The notes under the pieces were generated by a model that worked only from the letters and a program-made list of their open reading frames with translations, was not told the origin of the DNA and did not search any database. Both the position numbers and the translations under genes were made by a program. Shown one piece after another: positions 43,588 through 51,571 of a DNA stretch of 64,000 nt. Numbering within the stretch: position 1 is the first letter of the stretch; each line of letters begins with the position of its first letter. The DNA comes from Streptomyces naganishii JCM 4654 (GTDB lineage: Bacteria > Actinomycetota > Actinomycetes > Streptomycetales > Streptomycetaceae). The stretch lies in the NCBI RefSeq assembly GCF_014650575.1, contig NZ_BMVF01000005.1:248001-312000 (forward strand), read 5' to 3'.

Positions 43588-44602
43588 CTTCTCCGCGACC
43601 TCACTGGCCCGCGCGGTGCGCTGGGACACCGTCGTCGGCGCCCTGCTCGTCGTGGTCCTGCTGTTCTCCTTCGGCTTCGCCGACGGCTTCGGCAACTCCC
43701 TCAACCTGTCGTTCCTGATCGGCAACACCCTCCCGATCGCCCTGATCGCGCTGCCGATGACCCTGCTGGTCGTCTCCGGCGAGATCGACCTGTCGGTCGC
43801 CTCCACGGCCGGGCTGTCCGGCGCGGTGATGGGCGCCCTGTGGAACCAGGGCATGGCCATCGAGACGATCATCCCGCTGTGCCTGGTGCTCGGCGCGGTG
43901 TGCGGCCTGGCCAACGGCCTGCTGGTGACCCGGCTGGGCCTGCCGTCCCTCGCCGTCACCATCGGCACGCTCGCCGCCTACCGGGGCATCGCGCAGATCG
44001 TCCTCGGCTCCGACGCGGTGACCGACTTCCCCGGCCAGTACCTCGACTTCGCGGCCGGCCGCCTCGGCGACAGCTTCCTGCCGCGGGCCTTCCCGCCCTT
44101 CCTGGTCCTGCTGGGGATCGCCGTGGTCGTCCTGCACGCCACCCCGTTCGGCCGGTCCCTGTTCGCGATCGGCGCGAGCGAGGAGGCGGCCCGGTTCGCC
44201 GGCATCCGCGTCAAGCGGCACAAGCTGCTCCTCTTCGTCGCCACCGGCTTCATGGCCTCGCTGACCGGCGTCTTCTGGGCCCTGCACTACGCCAGCGCCC
44301 GCTACGACAACGCCACCGGCCTCGAGCTCTCCGTCGTCGCGGCCGTGCTGCTCGGCGGCATCGACTTCGACGGCGGCAGGGGCACCCTCGGCGGCGCGAT
44401 CGCCGGCGTGTTCCTGCTCGGCGCCCTGCAGAACGTGATGAGCCTGCTCAACGTCTCCGCCCAGTCGCAGATCGTCGTCACCGGCGTCCTGCTCGTCGTC
44501 TCCGTGCTCGGGCCCCGCCTCGCCCGCCGGATCGCGGTCGCCAGGGCCGGACGCCGGGCCGCCGCGGCGCCCGTGTCCGAGGCCTCCGCGCCGACCTCAT
44601 AG
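43580..44602 (+). CDS. Rhamnose ABC transporter permease 2
   Basis: A 340-residue partner permease: LPMTLLVVSGEIDLSVASTA, GLANGLLVTRLGLPSLAVTIGTL and GGIDFDGGRGTLGGAIAG. Its ATG overlaps the end of permease 1 by 8 bases. The pair forms a heterodimeric channel. Confidence 0.92.
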   Translation: MADFSATSLARAVRWDTVVGALLVVVLLFSFGFADGFGNSLNLSFLIGNTLPIALIALPMTLLVVSGEIDLSVASTAGLSGAVMGALWNQGMAIETIIPLCLVLGAVCGLANGLLVTRLGLPSLAVTIGTLAAYRGIAQIVLGSDAVTDFPGQYLDFAAGRLGDSFLPRAFPPFLVLLGIAVVVLHATPFGRSLFAIGASEEAARFAGIRVKRHKLLLFVATGFMASLTGVFWALHYASARYDNATGLELSVVAAVLLGGIDFDGGRGTLGGAIAGVFLLGALQNVMSLLNVSAQSQIVVTGVLLVVSVLGPRLARRIAVARAGRRAAAAPVSEASAPTS

Positions 44603-44658
44603 CCGCTCCCGCACCTGCCCTTTCCCGCGTAACCGCTTCCGCACCTGCCCTTTCCCGC
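44603..44658. repeat. Tandem near-duplicate before the binding-protein gene
   Basis: Two 26-base units (44603-44628 and 44633-44658) containing GCACCTGCCCTTTCCCGC differ at one position. They fill most of the 82-base gap between permease 2 and the binding-protein gene and might affect its separate expression. Confidence 0.8.
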
Positions 44659-44684
44659 CCGCCCTTCTCCGACAAGGAACCCCC

Positions 44685-45767
44685 ATGCGCAGAGCCTCGA
44701 TCCGCCGTACCTGCGCGGCCCTGGCCGCCGTCACCTCCCTCGCCCTGGCCGCCACCGCCTGCGGCGGCACCACCAAGAAGGACGTCGGCAGCGAGGGCGG
44801 CTCCGCCGCCACGGCCGGCAAGGCCGACCCCGGCGCTGCGACCAAGAAGGGCCTGACCGTCGGCTTCCTGCCCAAGCAGGTCAACAACCCCTACTTCACC
44901 TCCGCCGACAACGGCGGCAGGAAGGCCCTGGAGGAACTGGGCGAGAAGTACAAGGAGGTCGGCCCCTCCAGCGCCACCGACACCTCCGGCCAGGTCTCCT
45001 ACGTCAACACGCTCACCCAGCAGCAGGTCGACGCGATGGCCGTGTCCGCGCAGGACCACGGCGCCCTGTGCACCGCGCTCAAGCAGGCCATGAGCAACGG
45101 CATCAAGGTCGTCACCTACGACTCCGACACCAAACCCGAGTGCCGCAATGCCTTCGTCTCCCAGGCCTCCGCCGAGGACCTCGGCCGCACCGAGGTGCAA
45201 CTGCTCGCCCAGCAGATCGGCTACCAGGGCAAGATCGCGGTCCTGTCCGCCGCGCAGACCGCGACGAACCAGAACACCTGGATCGACTACATGAAGCAGG
45301 AGCTCAAGGACCCCAAGTACAAGAACGTCCAGCTGGTCAAGGTCGCCTACGGCAACGACGACGCCCAGCAGTCCTTCCAGCAGACCCAGGGCCTGCTCCA
45401 GGAGTACCCGGACCTCAAGGGGATCATCTCCCCGACCACCGTGGGCATCAAGGCCGCCGCCCAGTACCTGTCAGGCTCCAAGTACAGGGGCAAGGTCAAG
45501 CTGACCGGCCTCGGCACCCCCAACGACATGCGCAAGTACGTCAAGAACGGCACCGTCGACGCCTTCGAGCTGTGGGACCCGGCCAAGCTCGGCGAGCTCG
45601 CCGCGCGCACCGCGGTCGCCCTGTCCTCGGGGCAGATCGGCGGCAAGGAGGGCGAGACCTTCAAGGCCGGCGCGATGGGGTCGTACACCCTCGGCAAGGA
45701 CGGGGTGATCAACCTCGGCAAGCCGACGGTGTTCGACGCCAGGAACATCGACCAGTTCGACTTCTAG
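44685..45767 (+). CDS. Rhamnose ABC transporter substrate-binding lipoprotein
   Basis: A 360-residue lipoprotein. The signal peptide ends at AATAC with Cys26, followed by a Gly/Ala/Ser linker and a periplasmic-binding-protein 4 domain (VGFLPKQVNNPYF, AMAVSAQDHGALCTALKQA, KVVTYDSDT, GIISPTTVGIKAAAQYL). AAGGAA precedes ATG 44685. Position between transporter and mutarotase genes supports rhamnose as ligand. Confidence 0.92.
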   Translation: MRRASIRRTCAALAAVTSLALAATACGGTTKKDVGSEGGSAATAGKADPGAATKKGLTVGFLPKQVNNPYFTSADNGGRKALEELGEKYKEVGPSSATDTSGQVSYVNTLTQQQVDAMAVSAQDHGALCTALKQAMSNGIKVVTYDSDTKPECRNAFVSQASAEDLGRTEVQLLAQQIGYQGKIAVLSAAQTATNQNTWIDYMKQELKDPKYKNVQLVKVAYGNDDAQQSFQQTQGLLQEYPDLKGIISPTTVGIKAAAQYLSGSKYRGKVKLTGLGTPNDMRKYVKNGTVDAFELWDPAKLGELAARTAVALSSGQIGGKEGETFKAGAMGSYTLGKDGVINLGKPTVFDARNIDQFDF

Positions 45768-45784
45768 AGCGGGAGCGGTACTTC

Positions 45785-46105
45785 ATGCAGCGCGTCTGTT
45801 TCCTCCTCAAGGTCCGCGAGGACCGGATCGCCGAGTACCGCGAACGCCACGCCGCCGTGTGGCCCGAGATGCGCCGGGCGCTCTCGGCCACCGGCTGGCA
45901 CAACTACTCCCTCTTCCTGCGCGACGACGGCCTGCTCGTCGGCTACCTGGAGACCGAGGACTTCGAGGCCGCCAGGGCCGGCATGGAGGCCACCGAGGTC
46001 AACGCCCGCTGGCAGGCCGGGATGGGCCCGCTGTTCGAAGCACTGGACGGCACCCGGCCCGACGAGGCGATGAGACCCCTCACCCAGATCTTCCACCTCG
46101 CCTGA
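45785..46105 (+). CDS. rhaM: L-rhamnose mutarotase
   Basis: A 106-residue dimeric alpha/beta-barrel protein: RVCFLLKVREDRIAEYRERHAAVWPEM, with the His-Trp region (TGWHNYSLFLRDDG) and the terminal FHLA. It interconverts alpha and beta anomers of L-rhamnose to feed RhaI. It starts 17 bases after the binding-protein stop. Confidence 0.93.
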   Translation: MQRVCFLLKVREDRIAEYRERHAAVWPEMRRALSATGWHNYSLFLRDDGLLVGYLETEDFEAARAGMEATEVNARWQAGMGPLFEALDGTRPDEAMRPLTQIFHLA

Positions 46106-46250
46106 CCCCACGGGGCGCAGGCGCCGGCGCCCTCAAGCGCCGCCGCCTTCCGCCCCACCCGCCCGATCCGCTCCGGTGTGCGGTGCGCCGACGGTAATGT
46201 GAAGCCCCGCCCGCCGCCCCCGTCCCGTCTTCCCTGGAGGTTTCCGCCCG

Positions 46251-47276
46251 ATGAGCCAGCCGGTGGGTATCAAGGACGTCGCCCGCGCCGCCGGCGTCTC
46301 CGTGGGCACGGTCTCCAACGTCATCAACCGCCCCGAGTCCGTCGCCACCGAGACCCGGGCCAGGGTGCTGTCCGCGATCGACCGGCTCGGCTACGTCCGC
46401 AGCGAGTCCGCGCGCCAACTGCGCGCCGGGCGCAGCCGGATCATGGGCCTGCTCGTCCTCGACATGGGCAACCCCTTCTTCGTGGACGTGGCGCGCGGCG
46501 CCGAGCGGGCGGCGCGCGAGGCGGGGCTCGGCGTGATGGTGTGCAACAGCGCGCAGAGCGTCAGCGAGGAGGCCGAGTACCTCTCCCTCTTCGCCGAGCA
46601 GCGGGTGCGCGGCGTCCTGCTCACCCCGACCGACGCCACCGGGCGCAACATCGCCGCCTTCCGCCGGCACAATATCCCCTTCGTGCTGGTCGACCGGGTC
46701 GCCGAGGGCGCCACCGAGTGCTCGGTCTCGGTGGACGACGTGGCGGGCGGCGCGCTCGCCGTGCGGCACCTGGTGGACGCCGGGCACCGCTCCATCGCCT
46801 ACGTCAGCGGCCCGCCCGGCCTGAACCAGGTCCGCGACCGGCGCACCGGCGCGCTGCACGCGCTCGCCGAGGCCGGCCTCGGCCCCGAGGCACTGCGCGA
46901 ACTGCCCACCGAGCGGCTGGACGTGGCCGCGGGCCGTGACGCCGGGGCGCGGCTGCTGGGCCTCGCCGAGCGGCCCACCGCCGTCTTCTGCGCCAACGAC
47001 CTGCTCGCCCTCGGTCTGCTCCAGGCCATGTACGCGGCCGGGGTGAACGTCCCCGACGACCTCGCCATCGTCGGCTACGACGACATCGAGTTCGCCGCGG
47101 CCGCCGCCGTACCGCTGACCTCGGTCCGCCAGCCCGCGGCCACCATGGGGGCGCTCGCCGCCGAACTGCTGCTGGAGGAGACCGGGTCCGGGCCGGCGGC
47201 GCGCGTGCACGAGCACCGGCGCGTGGTGCTCCAGCCGGAGCTGGTGGTCCGCAGCTCCAGCCTGCCCGCCCGCTGA
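46251..47276 (+). CDS. LacI family repressor, probable rhamnose regulator
   Basis: A 341-residue regulator. N-terminal HTH and hinge: IKDVARAAGVSVGTVSNVINRP. A periplasmic-binding-like effector domain follows, with DMGNPFFVDVARGAERAARE, VLVDRVAEG, YVSGPPGLNQVRDRR and CANDLLALGLLQAMYAAG. TGGAGG lies 11 bases before ATG 46251. As the last gene of the rhamnose arm it probably binds the TGAAAC-type palindromes at 40815 and 40980. Confidence 0.9.
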   Translation: MSQPVGIKDVARAAGVSVGTVSNVINRPESVATETRARVLSAIDRLGYVRSESARQLRAGRSRIMGLLVLDMGNPFFVDVARGAERAAREAGLGVMVCNSAQSVSEEAEYLSLFAEQRVRGVLLTPTDATGRNIAAFRRHNIPFVLVDRVAEGATECSVSVDDVAGGALAVRHLVDAGHRSIAYVSGPPGLNQVRDRRTGALHALAEAGLGPEALRELPTERLDVAAGRDAGARLLGLAERPTAVFCANDLLALGLLQAMYAAGVNVPDDLAIVGYDDIEFAAAAAVPLTSVRQPAATMGALAAELLLEETGSGPAARVHEHRRVVLQPELVVRSSSLPAR

Positions 47277-47374
47277 CCGGGATCCGGCCGTTCTCACGAT
47301 CCCGGGGGGCGGACGGCGCAGGAACATGTGCTGAACTGGGACGCGGCCGTAAACCCTCCGTCCCGGGAGCCCCC

Positions 47375-48676
47375 TTGTCCCTCAGCTACCGCCAGCCCGG
47401 CGTCGTCCTCACCGACCACCGCTTCACCGTGCCGCTCGACCACGACGACCCGGCGGGGGAGACGATCGAGCTCTACGCCCGTGAGGCCGTCGCGAGCGAC
47501 AAGGCCGGCAAGGACCTGCCCTGGCTGGTCTACCTCCAGGGCGGCCCCGGCTTCGGGGCGAACCGTTTCACCGGCAAGCAGGCCTGGCTCGGGCGGGCCC
47601 TGGAGGAGTACCGGGTGCTGCTCCTGGACCAGCGCGGCACCGGCCACTCCACACCCGCCAACCGCCAGACCCTCCCGCTGCGCGGCGGCCCGGCCGAGCA
47701 GGCCGGCTACCTCACGCACTTCCGCGCCGACTCCATCGTCCGCGACTGCGAGGCGATCCGCCCGAAGCTGACCGGCGGTGCCCCCTGGACCGTCCTCGGC
47801 CAGAGCTTCGGCGGCTTCTGCACGGTCAACTACCTCTCCACGCACCCCGAGGGCCTGTCCGCCGCCCTGATCACCGGCGGCCTGCCCTCCCTCGACGCCC
47901 ACGCCGACGACGTCTACCGCGCCGCCTACCCGCGCATCGAGCGCAAGGTCGCCGCCCACTACGCGCGCTACCCGCAGGACGTCGAGCGCGCCCGCCGCAT
48001 CGCCGACCACCTGCTCACCCACGACGTCGTGCTGCCGGGCGGCCACCGCCTGACCGTGGAGGCGTTCCAGTCCCTGGGCATCATGCTGGGCGGCGGCGAC
48101 GGCAGCCACCGCCTCCACTTCCTCCTCGAGCACGCCTTCGTACGCACCCCGGGGGGCCTCGAGCTCTCCGACGCCTTCCAGGAGGAGGTGCGGGGCCTGC
48201 TGTCGTACGCCGGCCACCCGCTGTACGCCCTCGTCCACGAGGCGATCTACGGCCAGGACGAGCGGCCCACCGCCTGGGCCGCGGAGCGGGTGCGGGCCGA
48301 GTTCCCGCAGTTCGACGCGGCCAAGGCGCTGGCCGGGGACGGGCCGCTGCTGTTCACCGGCGAGTCCGTGCACCCCTGGACGTTCGACTGCGACCCCGCG
48401 CTGCGCCCGCTGCGGGAGACCGCGGAGCTGCTCGCCGCCCGCACCGACTGGCGGCCCCTGTACGACCGCGCCCGGCTCGCCGCCAACGAGGTCCCGGTCG
48501 CCGCGGCCGTCTACCACGACGACATGTACGTCGACACCGCGCACGCCCTCGACACCGCGCGCTCCGTACGGGGCCTGCGCACCTGGGTCACCGACGAGTT
48601 CGAGCACGACGGCGTCCGCGCCGGCGGCCCCCGCGTCCTGGACCGCCTGCTCGCCCTGGTCCGCGACGAGGTGTGA
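47375..48676 (+). CDS. Alpha/beta hydrolase, proline iminopeptidase-like
   Basis: A 433-residue alpha/beta hydrolase: YLQGGPGFGANRF (oxyanion region), DQRGTGHSTPANRQTL, and the nucleophile elbow VLGQSFGGFCTVNYL. A His near the end (FEHDGVRAGG) is a candidate catalytic base. This matches peptidase family S33 (prolyl aminopeptidase type), and the protein is cytoplasmic. The start is TTG 47375 with GGGAG about 6 bases upstream; no better start keeps the N-terminus. Confidence 0.87.
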   Translation: MSLSYRQPGVVLTDHRFTVPLDHDDPAGETIELYAREAVASDKAGKDLPWLVYLQGGPGFGANRFTGKQAWLGRALEEYRVLLLDQRGTGHSTPANRQTLPLRGGPAEQAGYLTHFRADSIVRDCEAIRPKLTGGAPWTVLGQSFGGFCTVNYLSTHPEGLSAALITGGLPSLDAHADDVYRAAYPRIERKVAAHYARYPQDVERARRIADHLLTHDVVLPGGHRLTVEAFQSLGIMLGGGDGSHRLHFLLEHAFVRTPGGLELSDAFQEEVRGLLSYAGHPLYALVHEAIYGQDERPTAWAAERVRAEFPQFDAAKALAGDGPLLFTGESVHPWTFDCDPALRPLRETAELLAARTDWRPLYDRARLAANEVPVAAAVYHDDMYVDTAHALDTARSVRGLRTWVTDEFEHDGVRAGGPRVLDRLLALVRDEV

Positions 48677-48729
48677 GACGGGACGGGAACCGTGACAACC
48701 GTGACGACAGCCGAGAGGAGAAGTCCCGT

Positions 48730-49473
48730 ATGACCGAGTCCGGCACCGGCCGGCTGCGGCCCATGCCCGAGGACTGGCGGCGCGCGCTCGCCGTGGTCGC
48801 GCACCCCGACGACCTGGAGTACGGCTGCGCGGCGGCGGTCGCCGCGTGGACCGACGCGGGCCGCGAGGTCGTCTACGTCCTGGCCACGCGAGGCGAGGCC
48901 GGGATCGACACCCTCGACCCGGCGACCTGCGGACCCCTGCGCGAGCGGGAGCAGCGGGCGAGCGCGGCCGCGGTCGGAGTGTCCCGGGTGGAGTTCCTGG
49001 ACCACCGCGACGGCGTGATCGAGTACGGCACCGCCCTGCGCCGGGACATCGCCGCCGCCATCCGGCGTCACCGCCCCGAGCTGGTGATCACCCTCAACCA
49101 CCGCGACACCTGGGGCGGCGTCGCCTGGAACACGCCCGACCACGTGGCGGTCGGCCGGGCCACGCTGGACGCGGCGGCGGACGCGGGCAACCGCTGGATC
49201 TTCCCCGAGCTGGCCGAGCAGGGCCTCGAGCCCTGGAACGGCGTCCGCTGGGTCGCCGTCGCCGGTTCCGCCACGCCCACCCACGCCGTGGAGGCGGGGC
49301 CCGGCCTGGAGCGGGCGGTGCGCTCGCTGCTGGAACACCGCACCTACATCGAGGCGTTGACGGACGAGGACCCGGAGACGTACGCGCGCGAGTTCCTGAC
49401 CTCGACGGCGACGGCGGTGGGCGAGCGCCACGGCGGGAAACCGGCCGTCGCCTTCGAGGTCTTCGGCCGGTGA
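48730..49473 (+). CDS. PIG-L family deacetylase
   Basis: A 247-residue zinc-dependent deacetylase. The N-terminal metal motif VVAHPDDLEYGCAA is followed by TRGEAGIDT, RVEFLDHRDGVIEYG and TWNTPDH-like WNTPDHVAVGRAT. The family removes acetyl from GlcNAc-type substrates such as GlcNAc-inositol (mycothiol pathway) or antibiotics. AGAGGAG is 8 bases before ATG 48730. Follows the S33-like gene by 53 bases. Confidence 0.9.
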   Translation: MTESGTGRLRPMPEDWRRALAVVAHPDDLEYGCAAAVAAWTDAGREVVYVLATRGEAGIDTLDPATCGPLREREQRASAAAVGVSRVEFLDHRDGVIEYGTALRRDIAAAIRRHRPELVITLNHRDTWGGVAWNTPDHVAVGRATLDAAADAGNRWIFPELAEQGLEPWNGVRWVAVAGSATPTHAVEAGPGLERAVRSLLEHRTYIEALTDEDPETYAREFLTSTATAVGERHGGKPAVAFEVFGR

Positions 49474-49529
49474 GGGCGTGCGGCGGGCCGGGCCCGGCCT
49501 AGGATGATCGAAAAGGACGGGGGCGGCAG

Positions 49530-50459
49530 GTGCGCGAGGCGGACGACGACAAGGAACTCCTGGCGCGGCGCTTCCAGGAGCACAGGGGCCAACTGCGCGC
49601 GGTCGCCTACCGCATGCTCGGTTCGCTGACCGAGGCCGAGGACGCGGTCCAGGAGGCCTGGCTGCGGCTGACCCGCACGGACACCGGCGCCATCACGAAC
49701 CTGGGCGCCTGGCTGACCACCGTGACCGGCCGGATCTGCCTCGACCTGCTGCGCACGCGGACCTCGCGCCGCGAGGACCCGCTCGACGACACCTTCGTGC
49801 CCGACCCCGTCATCCGGCCGCTGACCCGCACCGACCCGGAGCAGGAGGCGGTCGAGGCCGACTCGCTGGGCCTGGCCCTGCTCGTCGTCCTGGAGCGGCT
49901 GGCCCCGGACGAGCGGCTGGCGTTCGTGCTGCACGACATGTTCGCCGTGCCCTTCGACGACATCGCCCCGGTCCTGGAGCGGACCTCCGCCTCCACCAGG
50001 CAGCTCACCAGCCGCGCCCGGCGCCGCGTCCAGGGCGCCACCCCCTCGGCCGAGACCGACCTCAACCGGCAGCGGCAGGTGCTCGAGGCCTTCCTGGCCG
50101 CCTCACGGGCCGGCGACTTCGAGGCGCTGGTGGCCGTCCTCCACCCCGACGTGGTGCTGCGCGTCGACGCGGGCGCCCTGGTCCGCGGCGCCGCCGTCTC
50201 CAAGGTGGTCCACGGCGCGACGACGGTCGCCGCGCAGGCCCTCACCTTCGCCCGGTACGCCGCCTCCGCCCGGCTCGTCCTGGTCAACGGCACGATCGGC
50301 GTCGCCAACGCCCCCGAGACCGGGCCCCGCTCGGTCATGGCCGTCACCGTCGCGAACGGCAGGATCACCCACATGTACATCCTGGCCGACCCCGCCCGCC
50401 TCGACCGCCTGGACCCGCCCCGGCACACGGAGGACGACCGGCCGGCCGCGGAAGGCTGA
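49530..50459 (+). CDS. ECF RNA polymerase sigma factor, ECF41-like (SigJ)
   Basis: A 309-residue sigma factor. Region 2 AYRMLGSLTEAEDAVQEAWLRL, region 4 ERLAFVLHDMFAVPFDDIAPVLERT, then a SnoaL-like C-terminal domain (LEAFLAASRAGDFEALVAVLHPDVVLR). The WLPEP linker motif is absent (TFVPDPV instead), DGGGK reads DAGAL and NGRPG reads NGTIG, so it is a divergent member compared with the gene at 1411. The GTG at 49530 follows a GGGGGCGGCAG stretch. Confidence 0.9.
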   Translation: MREADDDKELLARRFQEHRGQLRAVAYRMLGSLTEAEDAVQEAWLRLTRTDTGAITNLGAWLTTVTGRICLDLLRTRTSRREDPLDDTFVPDPVIRPLTRTDPEQEAVEADSLGLALLVVLERLAPDERLAFVLHDMFAVPFDDIAPVLERTSASTRQLTSRARRRVQGATPSAETDLNRQRQVLEAFLAASRAGDFEALVAVLHPDVVLRVDAGALVRGAAVSKVVHGATTVAAQALTFARYAASARLVLVNGTIGVANAPETGPRSVMAVTVANGRITHMYILADPARLDRLDPPRHTEDDRPAAEG

Positions 50460-50491
50460 CCCGAACGCGTCGGCCGGCTCGCGCTGATCAC

Positions 50492-50674
50492 GTCCGGTGT
50501 CCCGTGCTCGTGCTCGCCGGCGAGGTCGACCTGAACTCCCCGCCGCCAGCGATGGCCGAGTACGGCGGGTTGTTCCCGCGCGCCGAACTGGTCGTGCAGC
50601 CCGGCGCCGGGCACTTCCCGTGGCTGGACGACCCTGCCCGCTTCGTCGCCGCGGTCGGCGCCTTCCTGCGGTGA
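50492..50674 (+). pseudogene. Alpha/beta hydrolase C-terminal fossil
   Basis: In one frame the sequence reads VRCPVLVLAGEVD, then FPRAELVVQPGAGHFPWLDDP and FVAAVGAFLR before TGA. This is the last third of an alpha/beta hydrolase, with the acid (GEVD) and catalytic His (GAGHFPW) positions. There is no start codon or N-terminal part, and the sigma gene ends just upstream, so it is a remnant. The rest of 50460-50719 shows nothing else. Confidence 0.75.
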
Positions 50675-50719
50675 CCCGGCCGCCCGGGGTGCGTGCGGTG
50701 AGTCAGTAGGCTGGACGCC

Positions 50720-51571
50720 ATGCCTGATCAGAGAGCCGACCGGCCCGAGCTGCCCCAGTTGTCCGAGTTGCGTGGGGACTGCGCGCGTTGCTTCGGGCTG
50801 TGCTGTGTCGCTCTCCCCTTCGCCGCTTCCGCGGACTTCGCGAGGGACAAGCCCGCGGGGAAGCCGTGTCCGAACCTCCGGGACGACCACCGGTGCGGGA
50901 TCCACGCCCGGCTGCGGCAGGAGGGGTACAGCGGCTGCACGGTCTACGACTGTTTCGGCGCCGGGCAGAAGGTGTCCCGGGTGACCTTCGCCGGCCGGGA
51001 CTGGCGTGCGGCGTCCGGGGACGGGGCGCGGCGGATGTTCGAGGTGTTCCCGGTCGTGCGCCACCTGCACGAACTGCTCTGGTACCTGACGGAGGCGCTC
51101 ACCTTGCCGGCCGCCCGGCCCATCCGCTCCGAACTGCGCCGGGCCCTGGAGCGCACCGAGCGGCTCACCCTCGGCACGCCCGACGAGCTCGCCGCGCTGG
51201 ACGTCGGCGCGCACCGGCAGGAGGCCAACGTGCTGCTCCTGCGCACCAGCGAACTGGTCCGCGCACAGGTGCCCGCCCGCAAGCGCAAGGACCGGCGGGG
51301 GGCCGATCTGATCGGTGCCCGGCTCAAGGGGGCCGACCTGCGCGGGGCCTCCCTGCGCGGCGCCTGTTTGATCGCCGCCGACCTGACCGGCGCCGATCTG
51401 CGCCAGGCGGATCTGATCGGCGCCGACCTGCGCGACGCGGACCTCACGGACGCCGATCTGACCGGCGCGTTCTTCCTGACCCAGCCGCAGCTCAACGCGG
51501 CCCGGGGCAGCGTCGGCACCCGGCTTCCGCAGTCAGTCACCCGCCCGGTGCACTGGACAGCCCAGGGCTGA
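50720..51571 (+). CDS. Pentapeptide-repeat protein with N-terminal cysteine cluster
   Basis: A 283-residue protein. Residues 20-80 carry eight cysteines (21, 24, 28, 29, 50, 59, 73, 78), including CARCFGLCC and CPNLRDDHRC, resembling YkgJ-type Fe-S or zinc clusters. A helical middle follows. Residues about 195-255 are pentapeptide repeats (GADLRGASLRGACL, GADLRQADLIGADL), a right-handed beta helix found in gyrase-protecting and other proteins. The combination is uncommon. The start is ATG 50720. Its last 39 bases overlap the 3' end of the P450 gene on the other strand. Confidence 0.85.
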   Translation: MPDQRADRPELPQLSELRGDCARCFGLCCVALPFAASADFARDKPAGKPCPNLRDDHRCGIHARLRQEGYSGCTVYDCFGAGQKVSRVTFAGRDWRAASGDGARRMFEVFPVVRHLHELLWYLTEALTLPAARPIRSELRRALERTERLTLGTPDELAALDVGAHRQEANVLLLRTSELVRAQVPARKRKDRRGADLIGARLKGADLRGASLRGACLIAADLTGADLRQADLIGADLRDADLTDADLTGAFFLTQPQLNAARGSVGTRLPQSVTRPVHWTAQG

